64,000 nucleotides of DNA from Bacillota bacterium (GTDB lineage Bacteria; Bacillota; Sulfobacillia; DUMF01): assembly GCA_012840015.1 (NCBI GenBank), contig DUMF01000002.1, positions 107,441 through 171,440 on the forward strand. Direction: 5' to 3'. Shown here in pieces: positions 35,551 to 45,682 of this stretch. Each line of letters opens with the position of its first letter. Position 1 is the first letter of the stretch. Below the pieces are notes generated by a model. That model was not told the origin of the DNA. It searched no databases and saw only the letters and a program-made list of their open reading frames with translations. The translations under genes and the position numbers were made by a program.

Positions 35551-37131
35551 TCAAGCGCCTGTCTGCGCGAGGTGCCTGCTACGTGCGCGCAAGCGGGAGA
35601 TGGTCCGCCACTTTTTCACATTGGCTGGCCGACGCAGCAGCTCCCGTAGTTCGTCGCCGCTAACTCTTTCCTTATCGACCAAGTACTGTGCAAGCCGCGA
35701 CACTACTGTCAGACGCGGCAACAATAGGCGTACAACCTTCTGCTCCTGCGTCTTGAGAATGTCGTGCACGGCACGCCCCACAGCATCTGAGCCTATTGAA
35801 TCACGGTCAACAATGCCAAGGGCGGACATCCCCGAAAACACGATCCTTCTGCACACCTGAACCGCTTGATTGAAATCGTTGATCGATCCCGTACTCTTCT
35901 CGGCAAAGAACATTTGCTCAGCCACCGAGCCTGCAAGGAGCACGGCAACTTCGTTCTCCAATACGCTGCGCGGATAGAGATAGGTATCGTCCTCCGGCTG
36001 CTGACGTACATAACCAAGCGCGTTGCCCCTGGGCACTACGGTCACCATTGAGACACTGCCTGGCCTCAGCAGCTCCGTAACCACTGCATGGCCGGCTTCG
36101 TGAATCGCTACTCGTTGCAGCTCCTCCGCGCTGGGTTTCCTATCGATTCTTTCGCCCAGGATCACTTTATCTACGGCTTCTCTAAAGTGCCTCTGGTGAA
36201 CCTCCTGGGAATTGTCCCTCATCGCGAGTATGGCCGCTTCGTTGCACAGACTCTCCAGGTGTGCTCCCGAAAAACCGAATGTCTCGCGTGCAATCTCTTC
36301 CAGGTTAACGTCGGAGGCCAACGGCTTGTTTGCGACGTGTATCTTTAGGATCTCGAGCCGACCACGCTTATCCGGCAGGTCTACTCTGACAACGCGGTCA
36401 AAGCGCCCCGGCCTTAGCAACGCCGGATCGAGTAGGTCGGGACGGTTCGTCGCACCAATGACGAGAACCTGAGTCTCTTGATCGAAAGAAAGCCCATCCA
36501 TCTTGACTAGCAACTGGTTTATGGTTTGATCGTACTCGAGATGGCTTTCGTGCCTACCTCTGATTCCGCCGAGCACTTCTAGTTCGTCGATGAAAATTAT
36601 CGCAGAGCGCTTACCAAGTTTTTTTGCCTGACGTTCGGCTTGGTCGAACAACTCACGAACGCGCTGAGCTCCTACACCAGCGTACACTTCGACGAATTCC
36701 GATCCTGATGTCGCTATAAAGGCTGAGTCTGTGTACTGCGCCGCAGCGCGGGCGAGCAACGTTTTTCCGGTACCCGGCGGACCTGCTAGTAAAATGCCTT
36801 TGATGGGGCGTATGCCAAGCCTCTTGATGCGTTCGGCGAAGCGGATAAACTCCAAAGCCTCGAGTAATTCCTTCTTTGCCGTCTCCTGCCCGCCTATTTT
36901 GTCGAACCCGATTAAGTTACCGGCTGCATCCGGGCGTTTGGCTTGCACGCCAAGCTCCCTGGCAAATCTGCGCGACACCGTTTTCACACCCGTAGCACGC
37001 ACCAGTACATAAAGGAGTCCGCCGAAAAAGAGCGCTGGCCACAAGTTATAGCCCTTTAGGGTGAAGAATATGAAGAGGGCTGACGCGCTCCCAGCTGCTA
37101 TCTCCATCACGTTTTCTCGCAAAGCCCTCAT
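35551..37131 (-). CDS. FtsH-like AAA+ metalloprotease without external domain
   Basis: A 526-residue membrane protease. Two hydrophobic helices (about 11-25 and 30-45) are joined by only a few residues, so the roughly 70-residue external domain of classical FtsH is missing. The AAA+ module has Walker A GPPGTGKT (117-124), Walker B IIFIDELE (178-185), a pore loop EVYAG in place of MFVG, and the arginine-finger segment (GRFDR). The M41 zinc site is H344-E-A-G-H348 with D419 in SINDF. It is encoded 4 nt overlapping with a small membrane protein that may supply an external domain. It is an FtsH paralogue; a full-length ftsH is presumably elsewhere. Confidence 0.88.
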   Translation of the reverse strand: MRALRENVMEIAAGSASALFIFFTLKGYNLWPALFFGGLLYVLVRATGVKTVSRRFARELGVQAKRPDAAGNLIGFDKIGGQETAKKELLEALEFIRFAERIKRLGIRPIKGILLAGPPGTGKTLLARAAAQYTDSAFIATSGSEFVEVYAGVGAQRVRELFDQAERQAKKLGKRSAIIFIDELEVLGGIRGRHESHLEYDQTINQLLVKMDGLSFDQETQVLVIGATNRPDLLDPALLRPGRFDRVVRVDLPDKRGRLEILKIHVANKPLASDVNLEEIARETFGFSGAHLESLCNEAAILAMRDNSQEVHQRHFREAVDKVILGERIDRKPSAEELQRVAIHEAGHAVVTELLRPGSVSMVTVVPRGNALGYVRQQPEDDTYLYPRSVLENEVAVLLAGSVAEQMFFAEKSTGSINDFNQAVQVCRRIVFSGMSALGIVDRDSIGSDAVGRAVHDILKTQEQKVVRLLLPRLTVVSRLAQYLVDKERVSGDELRELLRRPANVKKWRTISRLRARSRHLAQTGA

Positions 37132-37652
37132 TTCTTATCTCCCACCCCTCTGGGTATTACTTCGTACAGATATCGGTCACCTCTGACAAGCATCACGTAT
37201 ACGTTTTGGGAATCAACCGTCAGCTTGCTTTGTATGCCTGAGGCCGAAGTCGCAGATTGCACTGCCGTAGCCATCTCAGAGAACTTTCCAGTGGCAATGC
37301 CTTCCTGGAGGTAGATGGAAAGCTCATTAAAGGCCTGGCTCAATTGCTCATCCCTGGTATCCTTGAGTACCAGTTCAAAACGCTCATCACCTATTACGCT
37401 CGCTGTTTTTGCAAACAACTCCAAGTAAGCAGATCGGAGATCGTTAACTGGTCCTGCTTCGACAATCACTCGCGTCTTTGAACCATTCTTACCAAGCTGA
37501 AATCCATGTACAAAACCAAGCCTAGCATAAGCCGCGGAAAGGGGGTTATCGACTGTTGCCTTGCTAACGAACATTGTGACTATTATAGCCAGCAACGTCG
37601 TGACCGCGAACGAAGCTACGAATATGCCTATCTTTCTTAAGTCGAGTTTCAA
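37128..37652 (-). CDS. Unknown membrane-anchored protein, partner of FtsH-like protease
   Basis: I do not recognise this family. The 174-residue protein has a short basic start (MKLDLRK), one membrane helix (about residues 8-29, IGIFVASFAVTTLLAIIVTM) and a soluble domain of about 140 residues, probably outside the membrane, that ends in strands (VYVMLVRGDRYLYEVIPRG). TTG start after AAAAGGGGA. Its stop overlaps the start of the FtsH-like gene by 4 nt, so the two are translated together. An inference is that it is a separated external domain or adaptor of the protease. Confidence 0.7.
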   Translation of the reverse strand: MKLDLRKIGIFVASFAVTTLLAIIVTMFVSKATVDNPLSAAYARLGFVHGFQLGKNGSKTRVIVEAGPVNDLRSAYLELFAKTASVIGDERFELVLKDTRDEQLSQAFNELSIYLQEGIATGKFSEMATAVQSATSASGIQSKLTVDSQNVYVMLVRGDRYLYEVIPRGVGDKK

Positions 37653-37752
37653 TTCAGGGTCCCCTTTTAGAGCGTTATGTTAACATAAATTATAGCACGG
37701 TAAATTCCCGGTTCTAGCTGGTACTTTAAGGAGAGTTAACAGCAGAAAGGCG

Positions 37753-39075
37753 TTAGTTGGTGGGTTCGGCGATTAAGCAGTACCGATCCACAGAAGTCAC
37801 GGTCGCTCTCACGAAAGTGGCTTCATCCAAGGGTCGGTTTATAAGCACGTAATCATCCACTTCCGGCGCCTGGGCGTAGGAACGGCATATCGAACGCCCG
37901 TTTTTAGTTTTATCTACGAGGAGGGGCAAGGTTTTACCAATGTGGGCTCGCTTGACGCTTTCTCTGGCTTTGCAGGCGGTCTCATAGGCTCGTGTTAACC
38001 TTTCCTTCTTTATAGCGGCTTTGACCTGCCCCGGCAAGTATGAGGCACGCGTCCCTTCTTCACGTGAATAGGCGAAAAAACCCACCTGCTCGAGCCCGCT
38101 TTCCAGGACGAATTGGATGAGTTCCTCGAAGTCCTCTTCGGTCTCACTCGGAAAGCCCACCATGAAAGTACTGCGTATCGCGACTCCAGGGATGTGCTTT
38201 CTCACTCTGGCAAGCAAAGCCCGCGTGCCTTCGAAGTCCGAAGGCCTGTTCATGAGGCGGAGGATCCTTTCGGACACGTGCTGGAGAGGTATATCCAAAT
38301 ACTTTACTATCTTGGGATTTTGAGCCACTTCGTCGAGTAGCTCGTCGCTCAACCTTGAGGGATGCGTGTACATGAGCCGTAGCCATTCTATTCCCTCGAT
38401 ACCGCTCAAACGCCTAAGCAGTGCCACTAGAGCAGGTTTGCCGTAAATGTCTTCGCCATACCTGGTGGTCTCCTGCGCTACCAAGACTATTTCACGTGTA
38501 CCCCTTGCTGCCAAAGCGGTTGCCTCCGCAACGAGCGCATCCATCGGTGCGCTACGGAACCTGCCGCGTATCAAAGGGATAGCGCAATAACTGCAATGAT
38601 TGTCGCATCCTTCGGCGATCTTCAAGTAGGAATAGCTCCTGGGAGTCAAAGACACCCGTGGTATGTACGCGTCTAAGCGGTCATCTTGCTGGTTTTGTGG
38701 AAAGCTTTTCTTGCCGCTCTCGCAGGCCTTCACCACGTCGACGATTCTCCCCACGTCATGTATCCCGAGAAAGCCGTCTACTTCAGGCATGGCCTCAGCC
38801 AACTCTGCTCCATACCTCGAAGGAAGACAACCAGCCACGATCAAGTGGAAAGACCTGTGCTCTTTCTCACGCGCGATCTCCAAAATCGTCTCGATGGACT
38901 CTTCTTTCGCAGGCCGAATGAAGCCGCAGGTATTTACGATAACGACATGGGCGCTGCGTATGTCTGGTGTATACTCGTAGCCTTCCTGTAACAGCACGCC
39001 CAACATTCTTTCGCTGTCAACCAGGTTCTTGCTGCATCCAAGAGAGATCAACGCTACTTTACGGTGTCCTACCAT
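37753..39075 (-). CDS. rimO: Ribosomal protein S12 methylthiotransferase RimO
   Basis: RimO adds a methylthio group to an Asp of ribosomal protein S12. The N-terminal MTTase domain (SLGCSKNLVDSE, VNTCGFI, VAGCLPSRY) supplies three Cys for an auxiliary cluster; the radical-SAM motif is CDNHCSYC; a C-terminal TRAM domain follows. The 440-residue length is normal. LISLGCSKNLVDSE and the IPLIRGRFRSAP segment separate it from MiaB, which is encoded at 53.7 kb. Its start lies in the 3' end of the amidase gene (17-nt overlap). Confidence 0.96.
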   Translation of the reverse strand: MVGHRKVALISLGCSKNLVDSERMLGVLLQEGYEYTPDIRSAHVVIVNTCGFIRPAKEESIETILEIAREKEHRSFHLIVAGCLPSRYGAELAEAMPEVDGFLGIHDVGRIVDVVKACESGKKSFPQNQQDDRLDAYIPRVSLTPRSYSYLKIAEGCDNHCSYCAIPLIRGRFRSAPMDALVAEATALAARGTREIVLVAQETTRYGEDIYGKPALVALLRRLSGIEGIEWLRLMYTHPSRLSDELLDEVAQNPKIVKYLDIPLQHVSERILRLMNRPSDFEGTRALLARVRKHIPGVAIRSTFMVGFPSETEEDFEELIQFVLESGLEQVGFFAYSREEGTRASYLPGQVKAAIKKERLTRAYETACKARESVKRAHIGKTLPLLVDKTKNGRSICRSYAQAPEVDDYVLINRPLDEATFVRATVTSVDRYCLIAEPTN

Positions 39076-39961
39076 AGTATTTCAACACTCCATTATAAAG
39101 TCCTAATGCTATACTATACCTAAATGCCGGATCGTTCAGTTTCTTCTCATCGCCGCCGTTGGTTAAGAAGCCGATTTCCATCAGCACAGACGGCATGCTG
39201 GTGTGTCTGATGACGTAGAACCAGCCGGGTTCCACGCCCCTGTTTTGCATGCCCGTGTATCTTACCAGTTGATCCATGAGACAGTATGCCGCTGACTCGC
39301 TTTGACCGTCGTAAGGTTTAAAGAAGGCCATAGACCCTGAGACGCTCGAGTCCACCACATACACGTTGTGATGTATGCTGATCATCATGTTCGCGCCGGC
39401 ATCATCAGCCGTTTGAACCCTTGCTTGGAGGGTGTCGAGTTGTCCCCACTTTCCCCGTGGCTCATAATCTCCCGTACGGGTCATTACTACTTTTGCCCCA
39501 CCGCTCGTAAGCAGCTCTCTCAACTTCAACGCTACCGCGAGGCTCAGATCAGCTTCTCTTGTACCGTAGACCCCGTAAGCCCCTGGGTCAACGCCGCCAT
39601 GCCCCGGGTCGATCACAATCGTAATCCCTGCAAGAGGTTTGCGAAAGCCACGACTCGGTTCTTGCCTCAAGTGTTCCCACGTGACAGGTCCTACCACTCC
39701 GTCCACGGCGATATTAGCTGCCTTTTGAAACTCCAGTACGGCTTTTTCAGTTCTGGGGCCAAATATGCCATCCACGGGGCCCGGGTCAAAGCCACGACTC
39801 TTGAGTAGCATCTGTAGCTCTGCGACCAGATCTCCAACCGTACCTGCATACAAAAGCGGGCTGGCTTTGATTGTGATAGTATGTACTTTAATAGGGGTGA
39901 ACGCAACAGAAATGAGCAGCAGTATCGCTGCAACAATTTTAGAAAGACCTCTTTTTGTCAT
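39059..39961 (-). CDS. N-acetylmuramoyl-L-alanine amidase with peptidoglycan-binding domain
   Basis: A signal peptide, then a PG_binding_1 repeat (LLKSRGFDPGPVDGIFGP, VDGVVGPVTWEHL), then an Amidase_3 domain: VIDPGHGGVDPGA, SIHHNVYV and the catalytic Glu in LMEIGFLTN. It cleaves the lactyl bond between muramic acid and the stem peptide outside the cell. The layout resembles CwlC/CwlD-type sporulation amidases, but binding domain first is not diagnostic. ATG 39961 has GGAGGTAATA upstream. Divergent from cinA. Confidence 0.92.
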   Translation of the reverse strand: MTKRGLSKIVAAILLLISVAFTPIKVHTITIKASPLLYAGTVGDLVAELQMLLKSRGFDPGPVDGIFGPRTEKAVLEFQKAANIAVDGVVGPVTWEHLRQEPSRGFRKPLAGITIVIDPGHGGVDPGAYGVYGTREADLSLAVALKLRELLTSGGAKVVMTRTGDYEPRGKWGQLDTLQARVQTADDAGANMMISIHHNVYVVDSSVSGSMAFFKPYDGQSESAAYCLMDQLVRYTGMQNRGVEPGWFYVIRHTSMPSVLMEIGFLTNGGDEKKLNDPAFRYSIALGLYNGVLKYYGRTP

Positions 39962-40089
39962 TTATTACCTCCGGTTTAAGTGAATTATGAAAAAGAGATT
40001 ATGTAATCCAATAATACCAACAAGTTCTACTGAGTTGAATTGGGAATTGATCCCAGTAGCTGGGCCATTGTTTCTAGGAGGCGAAATTC

Positions 40090-41343
40090 TTGGCAACTGC
40101 TGAAGTGATAGCTGTAGGCACCGAATTGCTTCTTGGTGAGGTAGCAAATACCAACGCCGCAGAGATATCCAAGCTCCTGGCCGATTTAGGAATAAGTGTG
40201 TACTTCCATTCGACTGTGGGGGACAATGCTGCACGATTATCGGATGTCTTAGGGCAGGCACTGGCCAGATCGGACATTGTGATCACCACTGGCGGCTTAG
40301 GCCCAACAGGAGATGACATCACGAAAGAGGTCGTGGCGGAAGTTATTGGAGGGAAATTAATCTTCTCGCCGGAGTTGTGGGCTCGAATGCTCGACTATTT
40401 CCACAAGATCCACCGTAAGCCTACCGAGAACAACAAGAAACAGGCTATGGTCATCGAGGGCTCAGTTCCCATAACGAACGAGTTCGGGACGGCTCCCGGC
40501 GTTTTCATCGAGCGAAACGGGAAGGTGATTATATGCCTCCCAGGCCCTCCGCACGAGGCCATTCCCATGTTCAAGAAGCTATTACCTCGGCTCGAGCGCT
40601 TCTCCAGTGGTCAGCTCTTCCGAAGGATGCTTAAGCTATTCGGAATCGGTGAGGCCGCCGTCGAGCAGGCCATCATCGATCTCACAACTCGAAGTAACCC
40701 GAGTGTGGCCACTTACGTCTCTCCGGGGGAGGTGCACATAAGGATTGCCGCATTCGGTGAGCCAAGGCTGGCGGAGTCAGAAGTGGCAAATATAGAGAAA
40801 GAAATCCGGTCGCGTCTGGGAAAGTGGATATTCGGAACAGACGAGGATACGCTGGAAAAAGTGGTTGGGGAGTTGCTCCTCAGAAACGGTCTCTCTCTGG
40901 CAACCGCTGAGTCCTGTACGGGGGGGCTCGTGGCAAACAGGATAACCGATGTGCCAGGCAGTTCCGGTTACTTCAAAGGCGGGATTGTGGCCTACCAGGA
41001 AGCGATCAAACAGTCTGTACTGGGCGTGCCCGAAGAGATCATTAGGGAGTATGGTGTCGTCAGCCAAGAGGTGGCAAGCTTTCTTGCAGACGGTGTGAGA
41101 AGGCTGTGTCGGGCGGATGTCGGCTTAGCCATAACCGGATACGCCGGGCCCAGCGGCGGTGCCCCCGGCAAACCCGTGGGCACGGTATGCTTGGGCTTGT
41201 CGGGGCCCGGCGGCAGGCAATCGAAGGAAGTATGGATTTCTGGCAACCGGCTTACGGTGAAGGCCAGGGCAGCGCAGGAAGCTTTAGGGAGCCTATGGTC
41301 GTATCTCAAGGCGCTTGACGCCGCTTCGTCAGGTGTGCTTTAG
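40090..41343 (+). CDS. cinA: CinA: competence/damage-inducible protein A
   Basis: An N-terminal MoaB-like domain (VGTELLLGEVANTN, TTGGLGPTGDD, LPGPPHE) is joined to a C-terminal CinA deamidase domain (ATAESCTGGLVANRITDVPG, ITGYAGPSGGAPGKPVGTV). The family acts as an ADP-ribose pyrophosphatase and/or nicotinamide mononucleotide deamidase in NAD recycling. 417 residues is normal. TTG start with AGGAGG at 40076-40081. The cinA-thpR-recA order recalls the cinA-recA linkage of Bacillus. Confidence 0.96.
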   Translation: MATAEVIAVGTELLLGEVANTNAAEISKLLADLGISVYFHSTVGDNAARLSDVLGQALARSDIVITTGGLGPTGDDITKEVVAEVIGGKLIFSPELWARMLDYFHKIHRKPTENNKKQAMVIEGSVPITNEFGTAPGVFIERNGKVIICLPGPPHEAIPMFKKLLPRLERFSSGQLFRRMLKLFGIGEAAVEQAIIDLTTRSNPSVATYVSPGEVHIRIAAFGEPRLAESEVANIEKEIRSRLGKWIFGTDEDTLEKVVGELLLRNGLSLATAESCTGGLVANRITDVPGSSGYFKGGIVAYQEAIKQSVLGVPEEIIREYGVVSQEVASFLADGVRRLCRADVGLAITGYAGPSGGAPGKPVGTVCLGLSGPGGRQSKEVWISGNRLTVKARAAQEALGSLWSYLKALDAASSGVL

Positions 41344-41358
41344 TACGAGGTGATCGCA

Positions 41359-41931
41359 ATGGGAGTAGAATCTGAAAGAGTTCGGACGTTCGCGGCGATA
41401 TTCCCTTCGCCCGAAGTGGCGAGCGAGCTCTCGAGGTGCATAGCTTCCCTAAGCGCAAAGCATTACGATGTCAAGTGGGTGGAACCGCTTAACCTGCATG
41501 TGACGCTAAGGTTCTTTGGCGAAATAGAGAAGCAGCTTCTACCACAGCTCGAAGCTGCTATCCAAGCAGCGTGTGCGGGCGTAGAGCCGTTCGAACTAAA
41601 GGTTGAGGGCGTCGGTACTTTTCCTCCGAAAGGAACTCCCAGGGTAATCTGGGCAGGTCTCACTGAGGGTAGCGAGCGATTGGCCAATTTGTTCGAAATG
41701 GTGGATACTGCTATAAAACCGCTTGGCTTTCCGCGGGAGCGTTTCACGGCTCACTTCACCTTGGGTAGGGTGCGATCTGCCCACAACCTAAGCAGTCTAA
41801 AAAAAGATCTCTTGTCGCTGGAGGGGAAACAATTCGGAACTTTTCAAGTGTCTCAAGTAAAACTGATGAAAAGTGAACTATCTAGGTCGGGCCCAAGCTA
41901 CTCTGAGCTGGCACATTTCTACTTGTCGTGA
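41359..41931 (+). CDS. thpR: RNA 2',3'-cyclic phosphodiesterase ThpR
   Basis: A 2H phosphoesterase of about 190 residues. The two catalytic H-x-T-x motifs are HVTLRF and HFTLGR. The family opens 2',3'-cyclic phosphates on RNA, often called LigT. ATG 41359 follows an ACGAGGTG box; GTG 41350 is within that box and is rejected. The -35 of the candidate recA promoter overlaps its 3' end. Confidence 0.93.
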   Translation: MGVESERVRTFAAIFPSPEVASELSRCIASLSAKHYDVKWVEPLNLHVTLRFFGEIEKQLLPQLEAAIQAACAGVEPFELKVEGVGTFPPKGTPRVIWAGLTEGSERLANLFEMVDTAIKPLGFPRERFTAHFTLGRVRSAHNLSSLKKDLLSLEGKQFGTFQVSQVKLMKSELSRSGPSYSELAHFYLS

Positions 41932-41951
41932 CTCAATTCGGGTGATATACT
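41923..41951 (+). promoter_or_regulatory. Candidate sigma-A promoter of recA
   Basis: TTGTCG (41923-41928), a 17-nt spacer and TATACT (41946-41951) lie 60 nt before recA, with the -35 in the end of thpR. No LexA/DinR box of the CGAAC-N4-GTTCG type was seen nearby, so SOS control is not supported by the sequence. Confidence 0.45.
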
Positions 41952-42011
41952 TTCGTCTAGGAAATCAATGGCAGGCCGGTAGGCAGATGTGATGGGAGAG
42001 GAGATAACGAT

Positions 42012-43052
42012 TTGGAAAAGGAAAAAGCACTTGATCTCGCTCTAGCCCAAATCGAAAGGCAGTTTGGAAAGGGTTCCATCATGAGGCTTGGTGAAGCCGG
42101 TGCCAAAATGAACGTTGAGGTCATTCCCTCAGGAGCTTTGACGCTGGACATAGCCCTTGGTATAGGGGGGATCCCTAGGGGCCGGGTCGTAGAGATATAT
42201 GGTCCCGAAGCTTCAGGGAAGACCACGGTGGCCCTTCACATCATTGCCGAGGCCCAAAAAGCGGGGGGAGTAGCGGCGTTCATTGACGCCGAACATGCTC
42301 TCGACCCGGTATACGCCAAAAACTTAGGCGTTGACATTGACAATTTATTGATTTCTCAACCAGATACCGGTGAGCAGGCTCTGGAAATAGCTGAAGCCCT
42401 AGTCAGAAGCGGAGCGGTAGACGTCGTAGTTGTGGACTCGGTTGCGGCGTTGGTCCCGCGAGCTGAGATCGAAGGCGAGATGGGAGACGCACACGTGGGC
42501 TTGCAGGCCCGGTTGATGTCTCAGGCCCTAAGGAAGCTTACAGGAGCTATTTCCAAATCCAGGACGACTGCCATATTCATCAACCAAATCCGAGAAAAAG
42601 TGGGGGTTATGTTCGGTAACCCTGAAGTAACGCCAGGCGGACGTGCGCTTAAGTTTTACGCTTCTATCCGAATGGAAGTGCGTAAAATCGATGCTCTGAA
42701 GCAAGGAACCGAAACCATAGGATCTAGGACGCGGGTTAAGATAGTCAAAAACAAACTGGCGCCTCCATTCAAACAGGCCGACTTCGATATCATCTACGGA
42801 GAAGGGATATCCAAAGAAGGGTGCCTGGTGGACGTAGGCACTGATCTGGGCATCCTTTCCAAAACCGGAACGTGGTACTCCTTCGGTGAGCAAAGGTTGG
42901 CACAAGGGCGGGAGAACGTCAGAGACTATCTTAAGCAGCACCCGGAGGTCGCCGCTCAGATAGAAAAGAAAATACGGGAATCTCTCAAAGCCGGCCAAGC
43001 AAAAGCTCCTGGTGCGGCGGATTCGGGCGGCGATATGGCCATAGAAGGATAA
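42012..43052 (+). CDS. recA: Recombinase RecA
   Basis: RecA forms filaments on single-stranded DNA for strand exchange and SOS induction. Walker A is GPEASGKTT, with [21 protein letters not shown], the L2-region [19 protein letters not shown] and an acidic/Ala-Gly tail. 346 residues is normal. The TTG start at 42012 follows GAGAGGAG. The stop overlaps the recX start by 1 nt. Confidence 0.98.
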   Translation: MEKEKALDLALAQIERQFGKGSIMRLGEAGAKMNVEVIPSGALTLDIALGIGGIPRGRVVEIYGPEASGKTTVALHIIAEAQKAGGVAAFIDAEHALDPVYAKNLGVDIDNLLISQPDTGEQALEIAEALVRSGAVDVVVVDSVAALVPRAEIEGEMGDAHVGLQARLMSQALRKLTGAISKSRTTAIFINQIREKVGVMFGNPEVTPGGRALKFYASIRMEVRKIDALKQGTETIGSRTRVKIVKNKLAPPFKQADFDIIYGEGISKEGCLVDVGTDLGILSKTGTWYSFGEQRLAQGRENVRDYLKQHPEVAAQIEKKIRESLKAGQAKAPGAADSGGDMAIEG

Positions 43053-43513
43053 TGGTTCCCATTATGGATTACGCTCTCAGAGCGCTGGCTCGCCGGCCTC
43101 TTACCCAAAGTGAATTGAGGCGTAAGCTGTTGCATCGTGGGTATGAGGCTACGGAAATCGGAGAATGCCTGGCAAGGCTATCGGAGATGGGCTATCTCGA
43201 TGACCGGCAGTTTGCCAAAGATTTCGTGGACGCCAGTGTTTGTCTTCGGCCTTCCGGGAGAAGGAGGCTGTTGGCGGAGCTGAGAGTGAAGGGAGTGCCC
43301 GACTCCATCGCGCAACGCGAGGTAGAGGTTGCGCTGCCATACGAGCGCGAGAAAAATCTGGCAATGGAAGCTGCCAAAAAACGCTTGGGAACGCTCGCAA
43401 AGGCAGAGCCCCGTGATCTCGCAAGACGGTTATACCAGTTTCTACTCCGCCGAGGATTTGGTTCAGAGCTGGCGAAAGATGTGGTTAAGGAGTTGATTGG
43501 CCTAGAGGAATGA
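43052..43513 (+). CDS. recX: RecA regulator RecX
   Basis: A small all-helical protein that binds along RecA filaments and limits them. ALRALARRPLTQSELRRKL, GYLDDRQFAKDFV and LRVKGVP are the three-helix repeats of the family. 153 residues is typical. Overlaps recA by one base, so translation is coupled. A terminator follows. Confidence 0.94.
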   Translation: MVPIMDYALRALARRPLTQSELRRKLLHRGYEATEIGECLARLSEMGYLDDRQFAKDFVDASVCLRPSGRRRLLAELRVKGVPDSIAQREVEVALPYEREKNLAMEAAKKRLGTLAKAEPRDLARRLYQFLLRRGFGSELAKDVVKELIGLEE

Positions 43514-43554
43514 TAGACCTGGTCACGGATCCAAAAAGCAATCAGATGGAACCA

Positions 43555-43584
43555 AAGCCGAGTCCTCTCGGCTTAATTTGTTTT
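43555..43584 (+). terminator. Rho-independent terminator after recX
   Basis: AAGCCGAG (43555-43562) and CTCGGCTT (43567-43574) form an 8-bp stem with a 4-nt loop, followed by AATTTGTTTT. It separates the recA-recX unit from rny. Confidence 0.75.
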
Positions 43585-43618
43585 AGTAGCGGAAATAAAT
43601 CGTTGGGGAGGTGATAAA

Positions 43619-45151
43619 GTGCGGCCTATCTTATACGTCGTAGTGTCGGGCCTAATTGGCCTCGTAATAGGATATGTAATACGCAGGATGATCGCTGAAG
43701 CCAGAATCGCATCAGCGGAGCAGATGGCCCGTAAGATCATAGAAGAAGCCAAGAAGGATGCAGAAGCGGCCAAAAGGGAAGCCATGGTTGAAGCAAAAGA
43801 AGAGCTCCACAAGCTACGTTCTGACCTTGAAAGAGAAAACCGCGAACGCAGGCTGGAGTTACAACGTCTAGAAAGACGGCTCTCCCAAAAAGAAGAGTTC
43901 CTGGAAAGAAAGACTGAGCTGCTGGAAAGAAAAGAAGAGGCGGTAAGTCGGCGGGAAAAGGAGTTGGAAAGAGTCACAAATGAGGTGAACGAACTAAGGC
44001 AGAAACAAATCGCGGAGCTGGAAAGGATCTCGGGACTTTCCACTGAAGATGCGAAGAAGCTTTTAATGGCCCAGATCGAAGCTGAGACAGAACAGGAAGC
44101 GCTCGCGCTCGTAAAGTCCATCGAATCAAGGGCAAAAGAGGAAGCGGAAAAGAGAGCACGTGATATAATCAGCCTTGCCATTCACAGGTGTGCAGCGGAT
44201 CACACAGCGGAGGCTACCGTATCGGTAGTTCCCCTGCCGGGAGATGAGATGAAAGGCAGGATAATCGGCAGGGAAGGCAGAAATATCCGCACGCTCGAGA
44301 ATCTTACAGGGGTAGACTTGATAATTGACGACACCCCGGAGGCGGTGATCCTCTCCGGGTTCGATCCGATTAGGCGTGAAATAGCTAGGGTAGCGCTGCA
44401 AAAGCTCATTCAAGACGGAAGGATACATCCGGCCAGAATCGAAGAGATGGTGCAGAAGGCTCAAAAGGAAGTGGACAACCAGATCAAAGAAGAAGGGGAA
44501 GAGGCCGCAATCGCGGCAGGCGTCCATGGCTTGCATCCAGAACTGATCAAGCTGTTGGGGCGCCTGAAGTTCAGGACGAGTTACGGCCAAAACGTATTGA
44601 AGCACTCTATAGAGGTGGCTCATTTGGCCGGTGCGATGGCGGCCGAAATTGGTGCAGATGCACAGGTGGCAAAAAAAGCGGGACTGTTGCATGATATAGG
44701 GAAGGGCGTAGACCATGAGGTAGAAGGGCCTCACGTACAAATAGGAGTCAACCTTCTCAAGAAGTATAAAGAAACACCAGAAGTCATACATGCTGTCGAG
44801 GCTCATCATGGTGATGTGGAGCCCACAACGCCGGAAGCGTTCCTCGTGGCTGCTGCAGATGCCATATCTGCTTCTCGGCCGGGGGCGAGGCGAGAGACCC
44901 TCGAAGCCTACATCAAACGCCTGGAAAAGCTCGAGGAAATAGCCGATTCGTTCGAAGGAGTCGAAAAGGCATACGCCATACAGGCGGGCCGTGAGATTCG
45001 AATAATGGTCAAGCCGGAGAAAATCGACGACGTCGCTGCCCAGAAGCTTGCCAGAGAAGTCGCTAAGAAAGTGGAAAGCGAGTTAGAATACCCAGGGCAA
45101 ATCAAAGTGACAGTGGTAAGGGAAACCAGGGCGGTAGATTACGCCAAATAG
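43619..45151 (+). CDS. rny: Ribonuclease Y
   Basis: RNase Y is the membrane-bound endonuclease that starts mRNA decay in Firmicutes. An N-terminal membrane helix ([18 protein letters not shown]) is followed by a long charged coiled coil (residues 30-190), a KH domain ([12 protein letters not shown]) and an HD domain (LLHDIGKG, with HHGDVEP). 510 residues is normal. GTG 43619 after GGGAGGTGATAAA. It opens the rny-unknown-ymdB-spoVS set, an order also known in Bacillus apart from the extra gene. Confidence 0.97.
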   Translation: MRPILYVVVSGLIGLVIGYVIRRMIAEARIASAEQMARKIIEEAKKDAEAAKREAMVEAKEELHKLRSDLERENRERRLELQRLERRLSQKEEFLERKTELLERKEEAVSRREKELERVTNEVNELRQKQIAELERISGLSTEDAKKLLMAQIEAETEQEALALVKSIESRAKEEAEKRARDIISLAIHRCAADHTAEATVSVVPLPGDEMKGRIIGREGRNIRTLENLTGVDLIIDDTPEAVILSGFDPIRREIARVALQKLIQDGRIHPARIEEMVQKAQKEVDNQIKEEGEEAAIAAGVHGLHPELIKLLGRLKFRTSYGQNVLKHSIEVAHLAGAMAAEIGADAQVAKKAGLLHDIGKGVDHEVEGPHVQIGVNLLKKYKETPEVIHAVEAHHGDVEPTTPEAFLVAAADAISASRPGARRETLEAYIKRLEKLEEIADSFEGVEKAYAIQAGREIRIMVKPEKIDDVAAQKLAREVAKKVESELEYPGQIKVTVVRETRAVDYAK

Positions 45152-45163
45152 GATGGTGACTGT

Positions 45164-45682
45164 GTGCGCCAGACCAAAGAAAAACCGAGCGAAGGCATAA
45201 ATCTCTCTGTCTCTTTACTCGCCAGGTACCCTGAAATTGCGACGATAAAGTTCACTCCGAAGAAGCGTACCTTGCGTCTAAGCTTTCTCGTGAATGGAGA
45301 GATAAACGCAAGGACGTTTCGAAGGCTCTCGACCAGGCTGGAAGACGCGATCGGCGCATATGCTTCATTGAAGGCGAAAAAGCCCCGATGCGTGAGAATC
45401 CAGATGTCCGCCACTCATGAAGTCAGTTTGGTAGAGGTCGAGAGAGACGTTCAAACCATCGACAGAGAAGAGATTTCTCTTATCACGTCTTTGCTCTCGG
45501 ATTACTTCGGCAAGCGCATGATGACCGATGAGCAAGAGCTACAGCCCGCAGTGGCCCAGGAAGAGATGGTTTTGCAGGAGGAGATAATAGAAGAGATGCT
45601 GGATAGTATCCGTCAGGCCGGAGCACGGAAAGGCTTCATAGCCATGCGCGATGAGGGGCAGGTGGTGGTGTTCAACAAGTGA
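45164..45682 (+). CDS. Unknown protein between rny and ymdB
   Basis: I do not recognise this 172-residue protein. It has no signal or membrane helix. The N-terminal half has alternating strands and helices (EIATIKFTPKKRTLRLSFLV, NARTFRRLSTRLEDAIGAY); the second half has an acidic helix (QEEMVLQEEIIEEMLDSIRQ) and ends in a strand (GQVVVFNK). GTG start 13 nt after rny; its last 4 nt overlap the ymdB start, so it belongs to the same transcript and probably to RNA decay or sporulation signalling. Confidence 0.75.
   Translation: MRQTKEKPSEGINLSVSLLARYPEIATIKFTPKKRTLRLSFLVNGEINARTFRRLSTRLEDAIGAYASLKAKKPRCVRIQMSATHEVSLVEVERDVQTIDREEISLITSLLSDYFGKRMMTDEQELQPAVAQEEMVLQEEIIEEMLDSIRQAGARKGFIAMRDEGQVVVFNK

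Noticed and set aside
41932..42011. LexA/DinR operator before recA
   Set aside because: No CGAAC-N4-GTTCG type palindrome was found in the spacer; only a promoter-like pair of hexamers.
43573..44181. 202-codon antisense frame in rny, very Ser-rich
   Set aside because: The low-complexity Ser/Arg content is the mirror of the Glu/Lys-rich coiled coil of RNase Y on the other strand.
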